A model generated the notes under the pieces. The model made no database searches. It worked only from the letters and a program-made list of their open reading frames with translations, and was not told the origin of the DNA. Source: Acidobacteriaceae bacterium (lineage in GTDB: Bacteria; Acidobacteriota; Terriglobia; Terriglobales; Acidobacteriaceae). Taken from it: a DNA stretch of 64,000 nt. Positions 8,819 to 16,109 of this stretch are shown one piece after another. Within the stretch, counting starts at the first letter, position 1. Each line of letters begins with the position of its first letter. A program made the position numbers and the translations under genes. The stretch spans positions 56,249-120,248 of the forward strand of contig PLBY01000150.1 in assembly GCA_003134655.1 (NCBI GenBank), given 5' to 3'.

Positions 8819-9793
8819 TTGCGCGTACGGGTCTTCTATCACGACAAATGCTTTGACGGAGCTTCTTCCGCCGCGTTGTTCTCCCGCTTCTACCGCGAGC
8901 GCATCCGCGGCGACGCCGAGTTCGAATTCACCGGCCTGGTCCACCGCGCCGGAGCCTTATTCGACGAGAATCAATTCGACGGCGACGAGAACGCCATCGT
9001 CGACTTCAAGTACTCCAGTTCGCCCAAAATTACCTGGTGGTTCGACCATCACGAGAGCGCGTTCCTCTCTCCGGCCGACGCCGAGCACTTCGAGCAGGAC
9101 CAGAGCAACCGCAAGTTCTACGATCCCGATTTCAAGTCCTGCACCAGTTTCATTGCCATGATCGCGCAGCAGCGCTTCTGCTTCGATCCCTCCTCTGTGG
9201 CCGATCTGGTGCACTGGACCGACATCATTGACGGAGCCCTCTACCCCGACGCCAAAACCGCCGTCGAGATGGAAGCGCCCGCCATGAAACTCACCATGGT
9301 GATCGAATCGGCGCCCGATCACGGCTTCGTTCCCAACCTGATTCCGCTGTTGTCCACGAAATCATTGGCGGATATTCTCACGGAACCATTCGTCGCGCCT
9401 CTTCTTCCCCCGCTGCTCAAGCGCCACGAACTGTCCATCGGCATCCTCGAGCAGCGCACCGAGTGCAAGGACGCCACTATCTTCTTCGATGTCACCGATC
9501 ACGACCTTGAGGGCTACAACAAGTTCATCCCCTATTACCTGCACCCTGAGTCGGTCTATAGCGTAGGGCTCAGCAAGAGCAGTTTTCGGGTGAAAGTTTC
9601 GGTTGGCTCGAACCCTTGGGCCCCGCAGGAACCCGAAGTAAACCTGGCCCGCATCTGCGAGCGCTACGGCGGTGGCGGTCACGCCCGCGTCGGCGCGATC
9701 TCCTTCAACGTGAACCAACACGCCGCCGCCATCAAAGCCTCGCAAGAAATCGTAGAAGAGTTGCGCGCCGCGATTCGCCAAAAAAAGGGCTGA
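8819..9793 (+). CDS. DHH-family phosphoesterase
   Basis: Cytoplasmic metal-dependent phosphoesterase of the DHH superfamily, acting on phosphodiester bonds of nucleotides or oligonucleotides; the exact substrate is not readable. Visible motifs are FYHDKCFDGASSAAL (first metal Asp), WWFDHHES (the DHH motif) and the C-terminal substrate loop YGGGGHARVGAISF. TTG 8819 is preferred because GGGGA lies five bases upstream and it begins directly with the core sequence RVRVFYHDK; a GTG at 8774 would add 15 unlikely residues. 324 aa, close to other short DHH/DHHA1 proteins. A dispersed repeat follows the stop. Confidence 0.82.
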   Translation: MRVRVFYHDKCFDGASSAALFSRFYRERIRGDAEFEFTGLVHRAGALFDENQFDGDENAIVDFKYSSSPKITWWFDHHESAFLSPADAEHFEQDQSNRKFYDPDFKSCTSFIAMIAQQRFCFDPSSVADLVHWTDIIDGALYPDAKTAVEMEAPAMKLTMVIESAPDHGFVPNLIPLLSTKSLADILTEPFVAPLLPPLLKRHELSIGILEQRTECKDATIFFDVTDHDLEGYNKFIPYYLHPESVYSVGLSKSSFRVKVSVGSNPWAPQEPEVNLARICERYGGGGHARVGAISFNVNQHAAAIKASQEIVEELRAAIRQKKG

Positions 9794-9815
9794 GACACTG
9801 CGGCCCCGCAGCAAC

Positions 9816-9862
9816 GTAGCGCCGGCACCCTGCCGGCTGTCGTGGCGGCGTCCCGCCGCCAC
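9816..9862. repeat. Dispersed two-hairpin repeat, family R2 (copy 2)
   Basis: Same plan as the copy at 4005, but the second stem is GTGGCGGCG-tcc-CGCCGCCAC: both arms differ from the consensus in a paired way that keeps the hairpin. Confidence 0.85.
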
Positions 9863-9998
9863 AGTCAGGAGCACCACAAAGCCGAAAGGGAATTTGGATA
9901 GCGCAGCGCCTTCACGATCGCGATCGCCGAAAGCGACCCCCAGCCGGCAGGCGAGTCACAGCCCCACCAGACTCCGTGATTCCGACCTCCGCGATTTT

Positions 9999-10025
9999 GG
10001 GTGGCGCAGCGCTTTCAGCGCTGCG
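9999..10025. repeat. Dispersed repeat family R1 (copy 2, first hairpin only)
   Basis: GGGTGGCGCAGCGCTTTC followed by AGCGCTGCG. The 3' half of the 68-base form is not recognisable here. It lies in the gap before the 3' end of the pilin-domain gene. Confidence 0.75.
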
Positions 10026-10039
10026 ATGAGCGTTCCTTC

Positions 10040-11029
10040 CTACTGCGCCGGCGTCCCGCTAGCCATACACGTCGCCGGATTCCCATCGCTCGACGACCGA
10101 ATCACTCCCGATTGATCCGCACAAAACGCCTTCCGTCCATAGCTGTTTCCATTGGGCGCTGCGGTCAGATGGAAGCTGGTAGCTGGTGTCCCGCCGCATC
10201 CCGAGAGCGCGAACACAAAGCCGTATCTCTTCCCGCTGGCCAGCCCGCTGTTGATCAGCATGGCCTGATGCTCATTCGGTGTGCCGCCCCCAAAACCATC
10301 GAGATCAGACAGCGTGCAGCTGTACCCGACCATGGGATAACTGGTCGCATAGGTGACCTCGGCAGTAAGAATGGTTCGCATAGCGGCGATCACAATCGCG
10401 TCGCTGCCCCCAGCCTGCACCGAAACCTCCGACCGCGGAACGAACGTGCCCGTCGCTCTGGCCGTCCCTGCCTGCGGCGTCATTTTCTCTGTGATGGCCT
10501 TCAGGAAATCCGGGTCAGCCAATGGCAGGTGCAGCGTCACGGAGATCTCATTCAGTGTCCATACCTGACCCTCCTGCTTCATCGAGAAGGTGATCTGTGG
10601 CATGAACGGGCCCTTCTGTGCCGCCCCGTTTTTGTACATCTGAAACGATACCTCAATGTCGTCCTGATCGCCGCGCAGCGCGTCATTCTCCACCGTGATT
10701 TCGACCTTTTCGCCCGTCTGCGGATTCTCGCCACTCAGCAGCACTGACCCGGTTTCATATGTCTGCACGTTTTGTCCCTGCGTCTGCAGTTGGCTCGCCA
10801 TCGTTGCATACTGCTGCAGAGCCGTCAGCGCCCCCGACTTCTCCAGCGCCGTACGCGTCGCCATGGGCAGATGCTTGATGAGGGTCTCCGGCGTCTTGCT
10901 GAAAAACATTTCCAGCAACGCTTGGCGCGCAGTTTGCGGCGCCGCCTGCGGAGCACCCGCAGTCGTTCCAGCCCACGAACTCCCAGCCCACAACATTGCG
11001 ACAATCAGACACAGGACGAATCTTCGCAT
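10040..11029 (-). CDS. Secreted protein with acidobacterial pilin-like C-terminal domain
   Basis: 329 aa with a clear Sec signal peptide (MRRFVLCLIVAMLWAGSSWA). The first half is an alpha/beta domain I do not recognise. From residue ~215 the sequence matches the type IV pilin-like C-terminal domain seen in many acidobacterial secreted proteins: MRTILTAEVTYATSY, VGYSCTLSDLDG, ASGKRYGFVFALSGC and CADQSGVIR. The hydrophobic N-terminal helix and prepilin cleavage site of a real pilin are missing, so it is not a fibre subunit itself. Two Cys pairs suggest disulphides. Monocistronic. The domain match is from memory of the family; the role is unknown. Confidence 0.72.
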   Translation of the reverse strand: MRRFVLCLIVAMLWAGSSWAGTTAGAPQAAPQTARQALLEMFFSKTPETLIKHLPMATRTALEKSGALTALQQYATMASQLQTQGQNVQTYETGSVLLSGENPQTGEKVEITVENDALRGDQDDIEVSFQMYKNGAAQKGPFMPQITFSMKQEGQVWTLNEISVTLHLPLADPDFLKAITEKMTPQAGTARATGTFVPRSEVSVQAGGSDAIVIAAMRTILTAEVTYATSYPMVGYSCTLSDLDGFGGGTPNEHQAMLINSGLASGKRYGFVFALSGCGGTPATSFHLTAAPNGNSYGRKAFCADQSGVIRSSSDGNPATCMASGTPAQ

Positions 11030-11179
11030 GGTTCATCTCCCCGCTCCGATCGTTTCATCCTTCCCGCGCCATCTCCAGTTACCGAGGTAAGAACCAGCAG
11101 TCGCAACCGCGAAGAGCAGGGAAGCCCTGCATCCGCAGCCCTCCTCGTGGTACTCTGCCTTGAGTCCCTGCCCGCATAC

Positions 11180-11695
11180 ATGCGCCAGCCCGGCACCAAG
11201 CCAGATCACCACCGCCGCCAACGGCGCGTGCTCCAGGTGGTAGCCATGTTGGAATTCTTTAAGGGTACCTTCGTAGTGCTGATGGGATTGTGCGCCCTGG
11301 CCCTTGTGCACAAAGATGTCTGGCTCTACGCAGAGAGCCTGCTCGCTGTATTGCACGTCAACACCGACCGTCGCTCGGCCCAACTCTTTCTCGACGTGGC
11401 CGATAATGTCACCGACGCGCGCCTCTGGGCGGCAGCCCGTATCGCCTTTGCCTACGCCGCATTGCGCTTCACCGAAGCCTACGGCTTGTGGAAAGCCCGC
11501 ACCTGGGCCGAGTGGGTCGCCCTGGTTTCCGGCACCCTCCTGCTGCCCGTTGAGATCCGCGAACTTATGCGGGGTATCACCTGGCTGCGCAGCGCTCTGC
11601 TGATCGGCAACCTGGCCGTCGTCATCTATATGATCTACGTGATCCGGGACAACCGCCGCGAACGGCGTGCGGCTGCCCTGGGAGCGGCAGGCTAG
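11180..11695 (+). CDS. DUF2127-like small membrane protein
   Basis: 171-residue integral membrane protein. Starts with a basic stretch (HHRRQRRVLQVVAMLEFFKG) leading into the first of about four hydrophobic segments, with ARIAFAYAALRFTEAYGLW and a conserved WAEWVALVSGTLLLPVEI between them. This is the pattern of the DUF2127 family, function unknown. The ATG at 11180 is the most likely start; the frame is open well upstream but there it overlaps the divergent secreted-protein gene. No ribosome binding site stands out. Confidence 0.75.
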   Translation: MRQPGTKPDHHRRQRRVLQVVAMLEFFKGTFVVLMGLCALALVHKDVWLYAESLLAVLHVNTDRRSAQLFLDVADNVTDARLWAAARIAFAYAALRFTEAYGLWKARTWAEWVALVSGTLLLPVEIRELMRGITWLRSALLIGNLAVVIYMIYVIRDNRRERRAAALGAAG

Positions 11696-11798
11696 AACCG
11701 TTGCCAGAAGCCGGATCTGGAGCAAAATCACTCTGGCATTTGGCTCGCCTTCGGTTCATAATCAGGGCTGAAAAACCAGCGGCGTTTCGGAGGTCCTT

Positions 11799-12293
11799 AT
11801 GCGTCTCGCTAGCTTGTTCTAGCTATTGGTTGTCCTGGCTGGAATCAGCGCCGCACAAGACACAAACTTTTCCGTGGGCCCGCAGTATCTGGTGACCTCG
11901 GGTTCGCCATTATTCGCCCGTCCCATCGCGACGCCGTCGCTTTCTCTGGAAGCCCCGCTGCCCGGTATCCCAAACCTTCCCGAAATCGGACCGGCCGTCG
12001 ATAATCAGTCCTACGCTGCCAATTCTGAGCTTCGGCACGAGGCCGATCTGTTCCCAGTCTATTACGGCTACCAACCGGTTAGCATTGTCGAGATTACGTC
12101 GGCCGAACCGCCGCGGGAGTTTCCCGCAAGCATCACCGACGTCGGCGTAATAGGAATGACCGACGCGCAATCTCTTCGTGAACGCGGATACGGAGTCCCC
12201 GTCGGCGACACCGCCTCGTTCTGGAAGACGCACAAGCCCCACGCCCCGCGCGTCTACACCAATGCGGACGTTCAGCGCCTGCACCAGAGCTAG
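11799..12293 (+). pseudogene. Small secreted protein with TAG stop inside its signal peptide
   Basis: The ATG at 11799 has a good GGAGG (11789-11793) and begins MRLASLF, then meets TAG at 11820-11822, then continues in the same frame as LLVVLAGISAAQDTNF and 145 more codons. Without the stop this is an ordinary signal peptide with a cleavage site after SAA. Translation from the TTG at 11826 would leave no basic N-region and no SD. The rest is a Pro-rich secreted protein of unknown function (PVYYGYQPVSIVEIT, FWKTHKPHAPRVYTN). It is a recent nonsense mutation, a sequencing or assembly error (TTG to TAG is one base), or a suppressed stop. Confidence 0.6.
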
Positions 12294-12324
12294 CCTGCAG
12301 TTAACGCCTCCCCTCCCCAGGGGC

Positions 12325-12370
12325 GTCATCTTGACCGGAGCCGTCTTTCAGGCGAAGGGAAGGATCTCGC
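12325..12370. repeat. Dispersed repeat family R6 (copy 2)
   Basis: Nearly identical to 8540-8585 (GTCATCTTGACCGGAGCC onward, ending GGATCTCGC). It is directly followed by a copy of family R3 at 12372. Confidence 0.8.
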
Positions 12371-12371
12371 C

Positions 12372-12414
12372 GGGTGCCCCATTTTTTGCTTTCTTTGCGA
12401 GAAGTGGGGAATTT
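12372..12414. repeat. Dispersed repeat family R3 (copy 1)
   Basis: Begins GGGTGCCCCAT and ends GTGGGGAATTT, with an imperfect central hairpin. Other copies are at 55553 (inside a gene), 57788 and 58469. Confidence 0.7.
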
Positions 12415-12526
12415 CGGCGCGCCCGAGGCGCTTTACGCAAGCCGCAATCCAAGGAATAGCTCTGGTCCGGGCACCATTACCCTTCGCGTGATAGCCTGAA
12501 TCCATCTCATTCCGCACGGGGAGTTC

Positions 12527-13993
12527 ATGTCAGCCGCCAATCCTTCGCATCTCGACCTGCAAGCCACCGCCAAAGAAGTCATGCAGCGTTACGGTTTCGA
12601 GCCCGATTTTCCTCCCCAGGTTCCGCTCCAGTTGGCCGACCTGAAAGCCCACCCGCCGCAAATCGCCGCCGCCGGCGATATCCGCGACCTGCGCAATCTG
12701 CTCTGGTCCTCCATCGACAACGACACTTCGCGCGACCTCGACCAGATCGAAGTCGCCGAACGTGCCTCGAATGGCGACGTGAAAGTCATGATCGGCATCG
12801 CCGACGTCGATGCCTTCGTCCCCAAGCAGACCCCGATCGATCAGCACGCGGCCAAGGAAACCACGACGGTTTATGCCGGAGTTCACAACTTTCCCATGCT
12901 CCCTGAAGAGCTGTCGACCGGCAAAACTTCGCTGCTCGAGAATCAGGATTGCCTGAGCGTCGTAATCGAATTCGTGGTCGATCCGAGCGGAAACATCAAC
13001 TCGCCCAGCGTTTACCGCGCCGTGGTTCACAATAAGGCTCAACTCCAATACAACTCCGTTGGCGCGTGGCTGGAAGGGAGGTCGCCCGCTCCGCCGAAGG
13101 TCGCAGCATCCGCCGATCTGCAGGCGCAGCTGAAACTGCAGGATGAAGTCGCGCAGAAGTTGAAAGACCAGCGCTTCCAGCACGGCGCTCTCAACCTGCA
13201 GACCGACGAAGTGCATCCCCTGGTGCTCAACGACCAAGTCGTCGACGTGGTGAAGCAGCAGAAGAACCGCGCCACCGAACTGATCGAGGATTTCATGGTT
13301 GCCGCCAACGGCGTGGTCGCGCGCTTCCTCGAGAAAGTTTCATCCCTGCGCCGCATCGTGCGCACTCCCGAGCGCTGGGACCGCATCGTCCAACTGGCCG
13401 CAACCAAGAACGAGAAGCTCCCCGCGCAGCCGGATTCCAAGGCGCTCAACGATTTCCTGCTGCGCCGCAAGGCTGCCGATCCCGATCATTTCGCGGATCT
13501 GTCGTTGGCCGTGATCAAGCTCATCGGTCCCGGAGAGTACGTGCTGGAGCGTGCTGGCGATGTTGCTCCTGGACACTTCGGTCTCGCCGTTCAGGACTAC
13601 ACTCACTCCACCGCACCCAACCGCCGCTTCGCCGACGTCGTCACCCAGCGTCTGATCAAGGCCCTTCTTGCGGGCCAGAAGAATCCATACTCCGACGACG
13701 AACTAACCGCCATCGCCGCCAACTGCACGCAGAAAGAAGACGCCGCCAAGAAAGTCGAGCGCGAAATGACCAAGCGTCTCGCGGCCGTCGCCATGCAGCA
13801 CCGCATCGGCGAAGTCTTCGACGCCATCGTTACTGGCGTGACCGATCACGGAACCTTTGTTCGCGTTCTACAGCCGCACATCGAGGGACTCCTCGCGCAA
13901 GGCCAGCAGGGACTCGATGTGGGCGACAAGCTTCGTGCCAAGCTCATCCGTACCGACGTGCAAAAGGGATTCATCGACTTCGCCCGCGCCTAA
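12527..13993 (+). CDS. RNB-domain 3'-5' exoribonuclease (RNase II/R family)
   Basis: Processive 3'-5' RNA exonuclease, cytoplasmic. The catalytic acidic cluster is visible near the N-terminus: SSIDNDTSRDLDQIE (Asp64, Asp66, Asp70, Asp72), followed by VMIGIADVDAFVP, and further on HSTAPNRRFADVVTQRLI, the conserved C-terminal RNB signature. An S1-type RNA-binding domain ends the protein (residues ~405-488, including VTGVTDHGTFVRVLQPHIEG). At 488 aa it lacks the N-terminal cold-shock domains of RNase R, like the short Deinococcus-type RNase II. It has its own transcription unit downstream of two repeats. Confidence 0.9.
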   Translation: MSAANPSHLDLQATAKEVMQRYGFEPDFPPQVPLQLADLKAHPPQIAAAGDIRDLRNLLWSSIDNDTSRDLDQIEVAERASNGDVKVMIGIADVDAFVPKQTPIDQHAAKETTTVYAGVHNFPMLPEELSTGKTSLLENQDCLSVVIEFVVDPSGNINSPSVYRAVVHNKAQLQYNSVGAWLEGRSPAPPKVAASADLQAQLKLQDEVAQKLKDQRFQHGALNLQTDEVHPLVLNDQVVDVVKQQKNRATELIEDFMVAANGVVARFLEKVSSLRRIVRTPERWDRIVQLAATKNEKLPAQPDSKALNDFLLRRKAADPDHFADLSLAVIKLIGPGEYVLERAGDVAPGHFGLAVQDYTHSTAPNRRFADVVTQRLIKALLAGQKNPYSDDELTAIAANCTQKEDAAKKVEREMTKRLAAVAMQHRIGEVFDAIVTGVTDHGTFVRVLQPHIEGLLAQGQQGLDVGDKLRAKLIRTDVQKGFIDFARA

Positions 13994-14106
13994 CCCCGAA
14001 ATCACATCTCGGGCCAACCCTCGGCGAGGCACCATGAGAGGTAATAGCCGCTCCAAAAGCCGCAGTCTAAGCTGGTAGTAGTCGTTCGTGCGGACAATCG
14101 CGGGGA

Positions 14107-14799
14107 GTGTTTTTGGTCAAATGGCGAAATTTCGTGTGCCTGCCCATGATCGTGATTCTGCCTGTGTCTCTGCTGGCGCAGGACCCCGCTGCCGCCATGT
14201 TGCGCAGCAACGGCGTCGGCGTGCAGGTCAACAGATATCCCGCTCCCGCCTCCATCGCTCTATTTTCCGGCGACTACGTCGAAACGCAGAAAAATGCTGT
14301 TGCCCGTATTGAGGCCGGTGGATCTACTGCAGACCTCAATTCCGAAACCATGGTGCAGTTCGAAGGCATCGAACTGCGGCTCGAACATGGCAGTGTGTCC
14401 GTAAACACCTCTCGTGGAATGCGGGTGAAAGTAGGCTGCTTGACGGTCACGCCCGTGAACAATGCGGATTGGACTCATTACGATGTCGTCGATCTCGATG
14501 GGAAGGTGACGGTATCAGCGCTCAAGAATGACGTCTACCTCGATGCCCGCTCCAACAATCCCAAGCAGGCGAAGCAGTCGGGACACTCCGACCGCATCAT
14601 CGTTCGCGAAGGCGAACAAAAATCACGGGAAGAAAAGTGCGGTGCAGCCTATCAGCAAACTCCCGGCGCCATTGCCGGCAAAGGCGCCATCATGAATTCA
14701 CCCTGGGCCATCGGTGCTGGCGTTGCGGGTGTCGGCGCAGCTCTTTGCTTTGGCCTCTTTTGTCAGAACGACGACCCCGCGAGCCCAACGAAGCCTTAA
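14107..14799 (+). CDS. Exported FecR-like domain protein
   Basis: 230 aa. A hydrophobic leader (NFVCLPMIVILPVSLLAQ) precedes a beta-rich region resembling the FecR domain: ALFSGDYVETQKNAVARIEA, ELRLEHGSVSVNTSRGM and VVDLDGKVTVSA. A second hydrophobic segment near the C-terminus (WAIGAGVAGVGAALCFGLF) would anchor it. GTG 14107 is one start; TTG 14113, with GGGGAG five bases upstream, is equally good. Not linked to a sigma/anti-sigma pair here, so signalling is not implied. Function unknown. Confidence 0.7.
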   Translation: MFLVKWRNFVCLPMIVILPVSLLAQDPAAAMLRSNGVGVQVNRYPAPASIALFSGDYVETQKNAVARIEAGGSTADLNSETMVQFEGIELRLEHGSVSVNTSRGMRVKVGCLTVTPVNNADWTHYDVVDLDGKVTVSALKNDVYLDARSNNPKQAKQSGHSDRIIVREGEQKSREEKCGAAYQQTPGAIAGKGAIMNSPWAIGAGVAGVGAALCFGLFCQNDDPASPTKP

Positions 14800-14819
14800 G
14801 TCCCCTCGGCGGCGTCGCG

Positions 14820-15968
14820 CTATTCGGTCACGACTGATTTCACCAGGTTCCGCGGATGGTCGACGTCGTATCCTTTGTTGACCGCAATGTGGTACGCGAA
14901 CAACTGTAGCGGGATCACTTCCATAATGGGCAGCAACAGTTCGGGCCCGGGAGGAACGTAGAATACGTGGTCCGCAATGGCAGCGACTTCCGCGTCGCCT
15001 TCGGTCGCAACCGTGACCAGTGGCCCGCGTCGCGATCGCACTTCCTTCATAACCTCAATCGTCCGGCGATAGCGCAACACTGAATCCGGATCTCGATGGT
15101 CGCAGGTGGCCAGCACGACGACCGGCAACTTCTCATCCACCAGAGCGTTCGGGCCGTGCTTGAGTTCGCCAGCGGGATATCCTTCGGCATGCGCGTAGGA
15201 GATTTCCTTTAGCTTGAGCGCGCCTTCGCGGGCGATGGCGTAATGAACGCCGCGGCCGAGATAGAGAAACTTCTCTGCCTTGCAGTGCACCGCGCCGAAC
15301 TTTTCGGCCAGCGAGTCCCAGGTTGCTAGATTCTTTTCGATCGCATCAGGAAGCCGCATCAACCGCTGCAGGTACGAGCGCGTCACTTCCGAGGTCATGC
15401 GTCCGCGCTTTCGTGCCAGGAACAGCGCCATCAGATAGAGAATCGTAAGTTGCGTTGTGAAACTCTTGGTCGCAGGGATCGACAGTTCGGGTCCAGCCCC
15501 GGAGATCAGCGCCGCGCCAGCTTCCCTCACAATCGTCGTGTCCGGAACATTGGAGATCGCAATCGTCTTCACGCCGCGGGTCAGCGCCTCGCGTTGCGCC
15601 GCAATCGTGTCCGCGGTCTCGCCTGACTGCGTAATCACCATCACGATCGGATCCACAGCAGCGTGAGTTGATCGATAGCAGTATTCGCTGGCGTACTCCA
15701 CGTCGACGGCCACGCCCGAAAGGTCTTCAATCATTATTTCGCCCGCCAGCCCGGCGTGCCGGCTGGATCCGCTGGCAGCGATGATGAGCTTCTCGAACCT
15801 CAGCAGCGCGCTCTCAATGGCGTCGAGTTCCCCCGGAAAGATGATGTCATCCTTGAGGTGCTTCGCAACAGTCTTCGCGATCGCGGTAGGCTGCTCATAA
15901 ATTTCCCGCCGCATGGCGTGGGAATGTTTCTGGCTGCTAGCGTTCTTTTTGGTCTTAGGAGGATTCAT
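14820..15968 (-). CDS. Stand-alone GlmS-type isomerase (double SIS domain) protein
   Basis: 382 aa made of two SIS sugar-phosphate-binding domains equivalent to the C-terminal half of glucosamine-6-phosphate synthase: VMVITQSGETADTIAAQREA, SIPATKSFTTQL, then RGVHYAIAREGALKLKEISY and AEGYPAGELKHGPNALVD, ending DHPRNLVKSVVTE, the GlmS C-terminal loop. The glutaminase domain is absent, so it cannot use glutamine by itself; family relatives act as sugar-phosphate isomerases, deaminases or ammonia-dependent synthases. ATG 15968 is chosen; the open frame beyond it only reads through a dispersed repeat. The sugar porter gene lies just upstream on the same strand, suggesting amino-sugar or hexose use. 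Confidence 0.85.
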   Translation of the reverse strand: MNPPKTKKNASSQKHSHAMRREIYEQPTAIAKTVAKHLKDDIIFPGELDAIESALLRFEKLIIAASGSSRHAGLAGEIMIEDLSGVAVDVEYASEYCYRSTHAAVDPIVMVITQSGETADTIAAQREALTRGVKTIAISNVPDTTIVREAGAALISGAGPELSIPATKSFTTQLTILYLMALFLARKRGRMTSEVTRSYLQRLMRLPDAIEKNLATWDSLAEKFGAVHCKAEKFLYLGRGVHYAIAREGALKLKEISYAHAEGYPAGELKHGPNALVDEKLPVVVLATCDHRDPDSVLRYRRTIEVMKEVRSRRGPLVTVATEGDAEVAAIADHVFYVPPGPELLLPIMEVIPLQLFAYHIAVNKGYDVDHPRNLVKSVVTE

Positions 15969-16016
15969 TGTGATTGGGCAGAGTAAATCATTTTCAAGCA
16001 AAGGGGCAAACGAACA

Positions 16017-16064
16017 GTAGCGCCGGCATCCTGCCGGCTGTCGCGAGGGCGTCCCGCCCTCGCA
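16017..16064. repeat. Dispersed two-hairpin repeat, family R2 (copy 3)
   Basis: GTAGCGCCGGCATCCTGCC followed by the GCGAGGGCG/CGCCCTCGC hairpin. It sits in the gap between the sugar porter and the SIS gene, so it lies in their possible shared transcript. Confidence 0.85.
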
Positions 16065-16109
16065 TCCGAATGCCACTCGACTCCCGATGGTTTCGCGGCA
16101 AAGTATTTG

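Noticed and set aside
10772..11179. Upstream extension of the DUF2127-like gene
   Set aside because: Overlaps the divergent secreted-protein gene and is Arg/Ser/Pro-rich; the hydrophobic family sequence only begins near 11210.
15969..16076. N-terminal extension of the SIS protein (36 codons)
   Set aside because: It reads through an R2 repeat; the same repeat-derived peptide appears in front of other genes, and ATG 15968 gives a complete domain.
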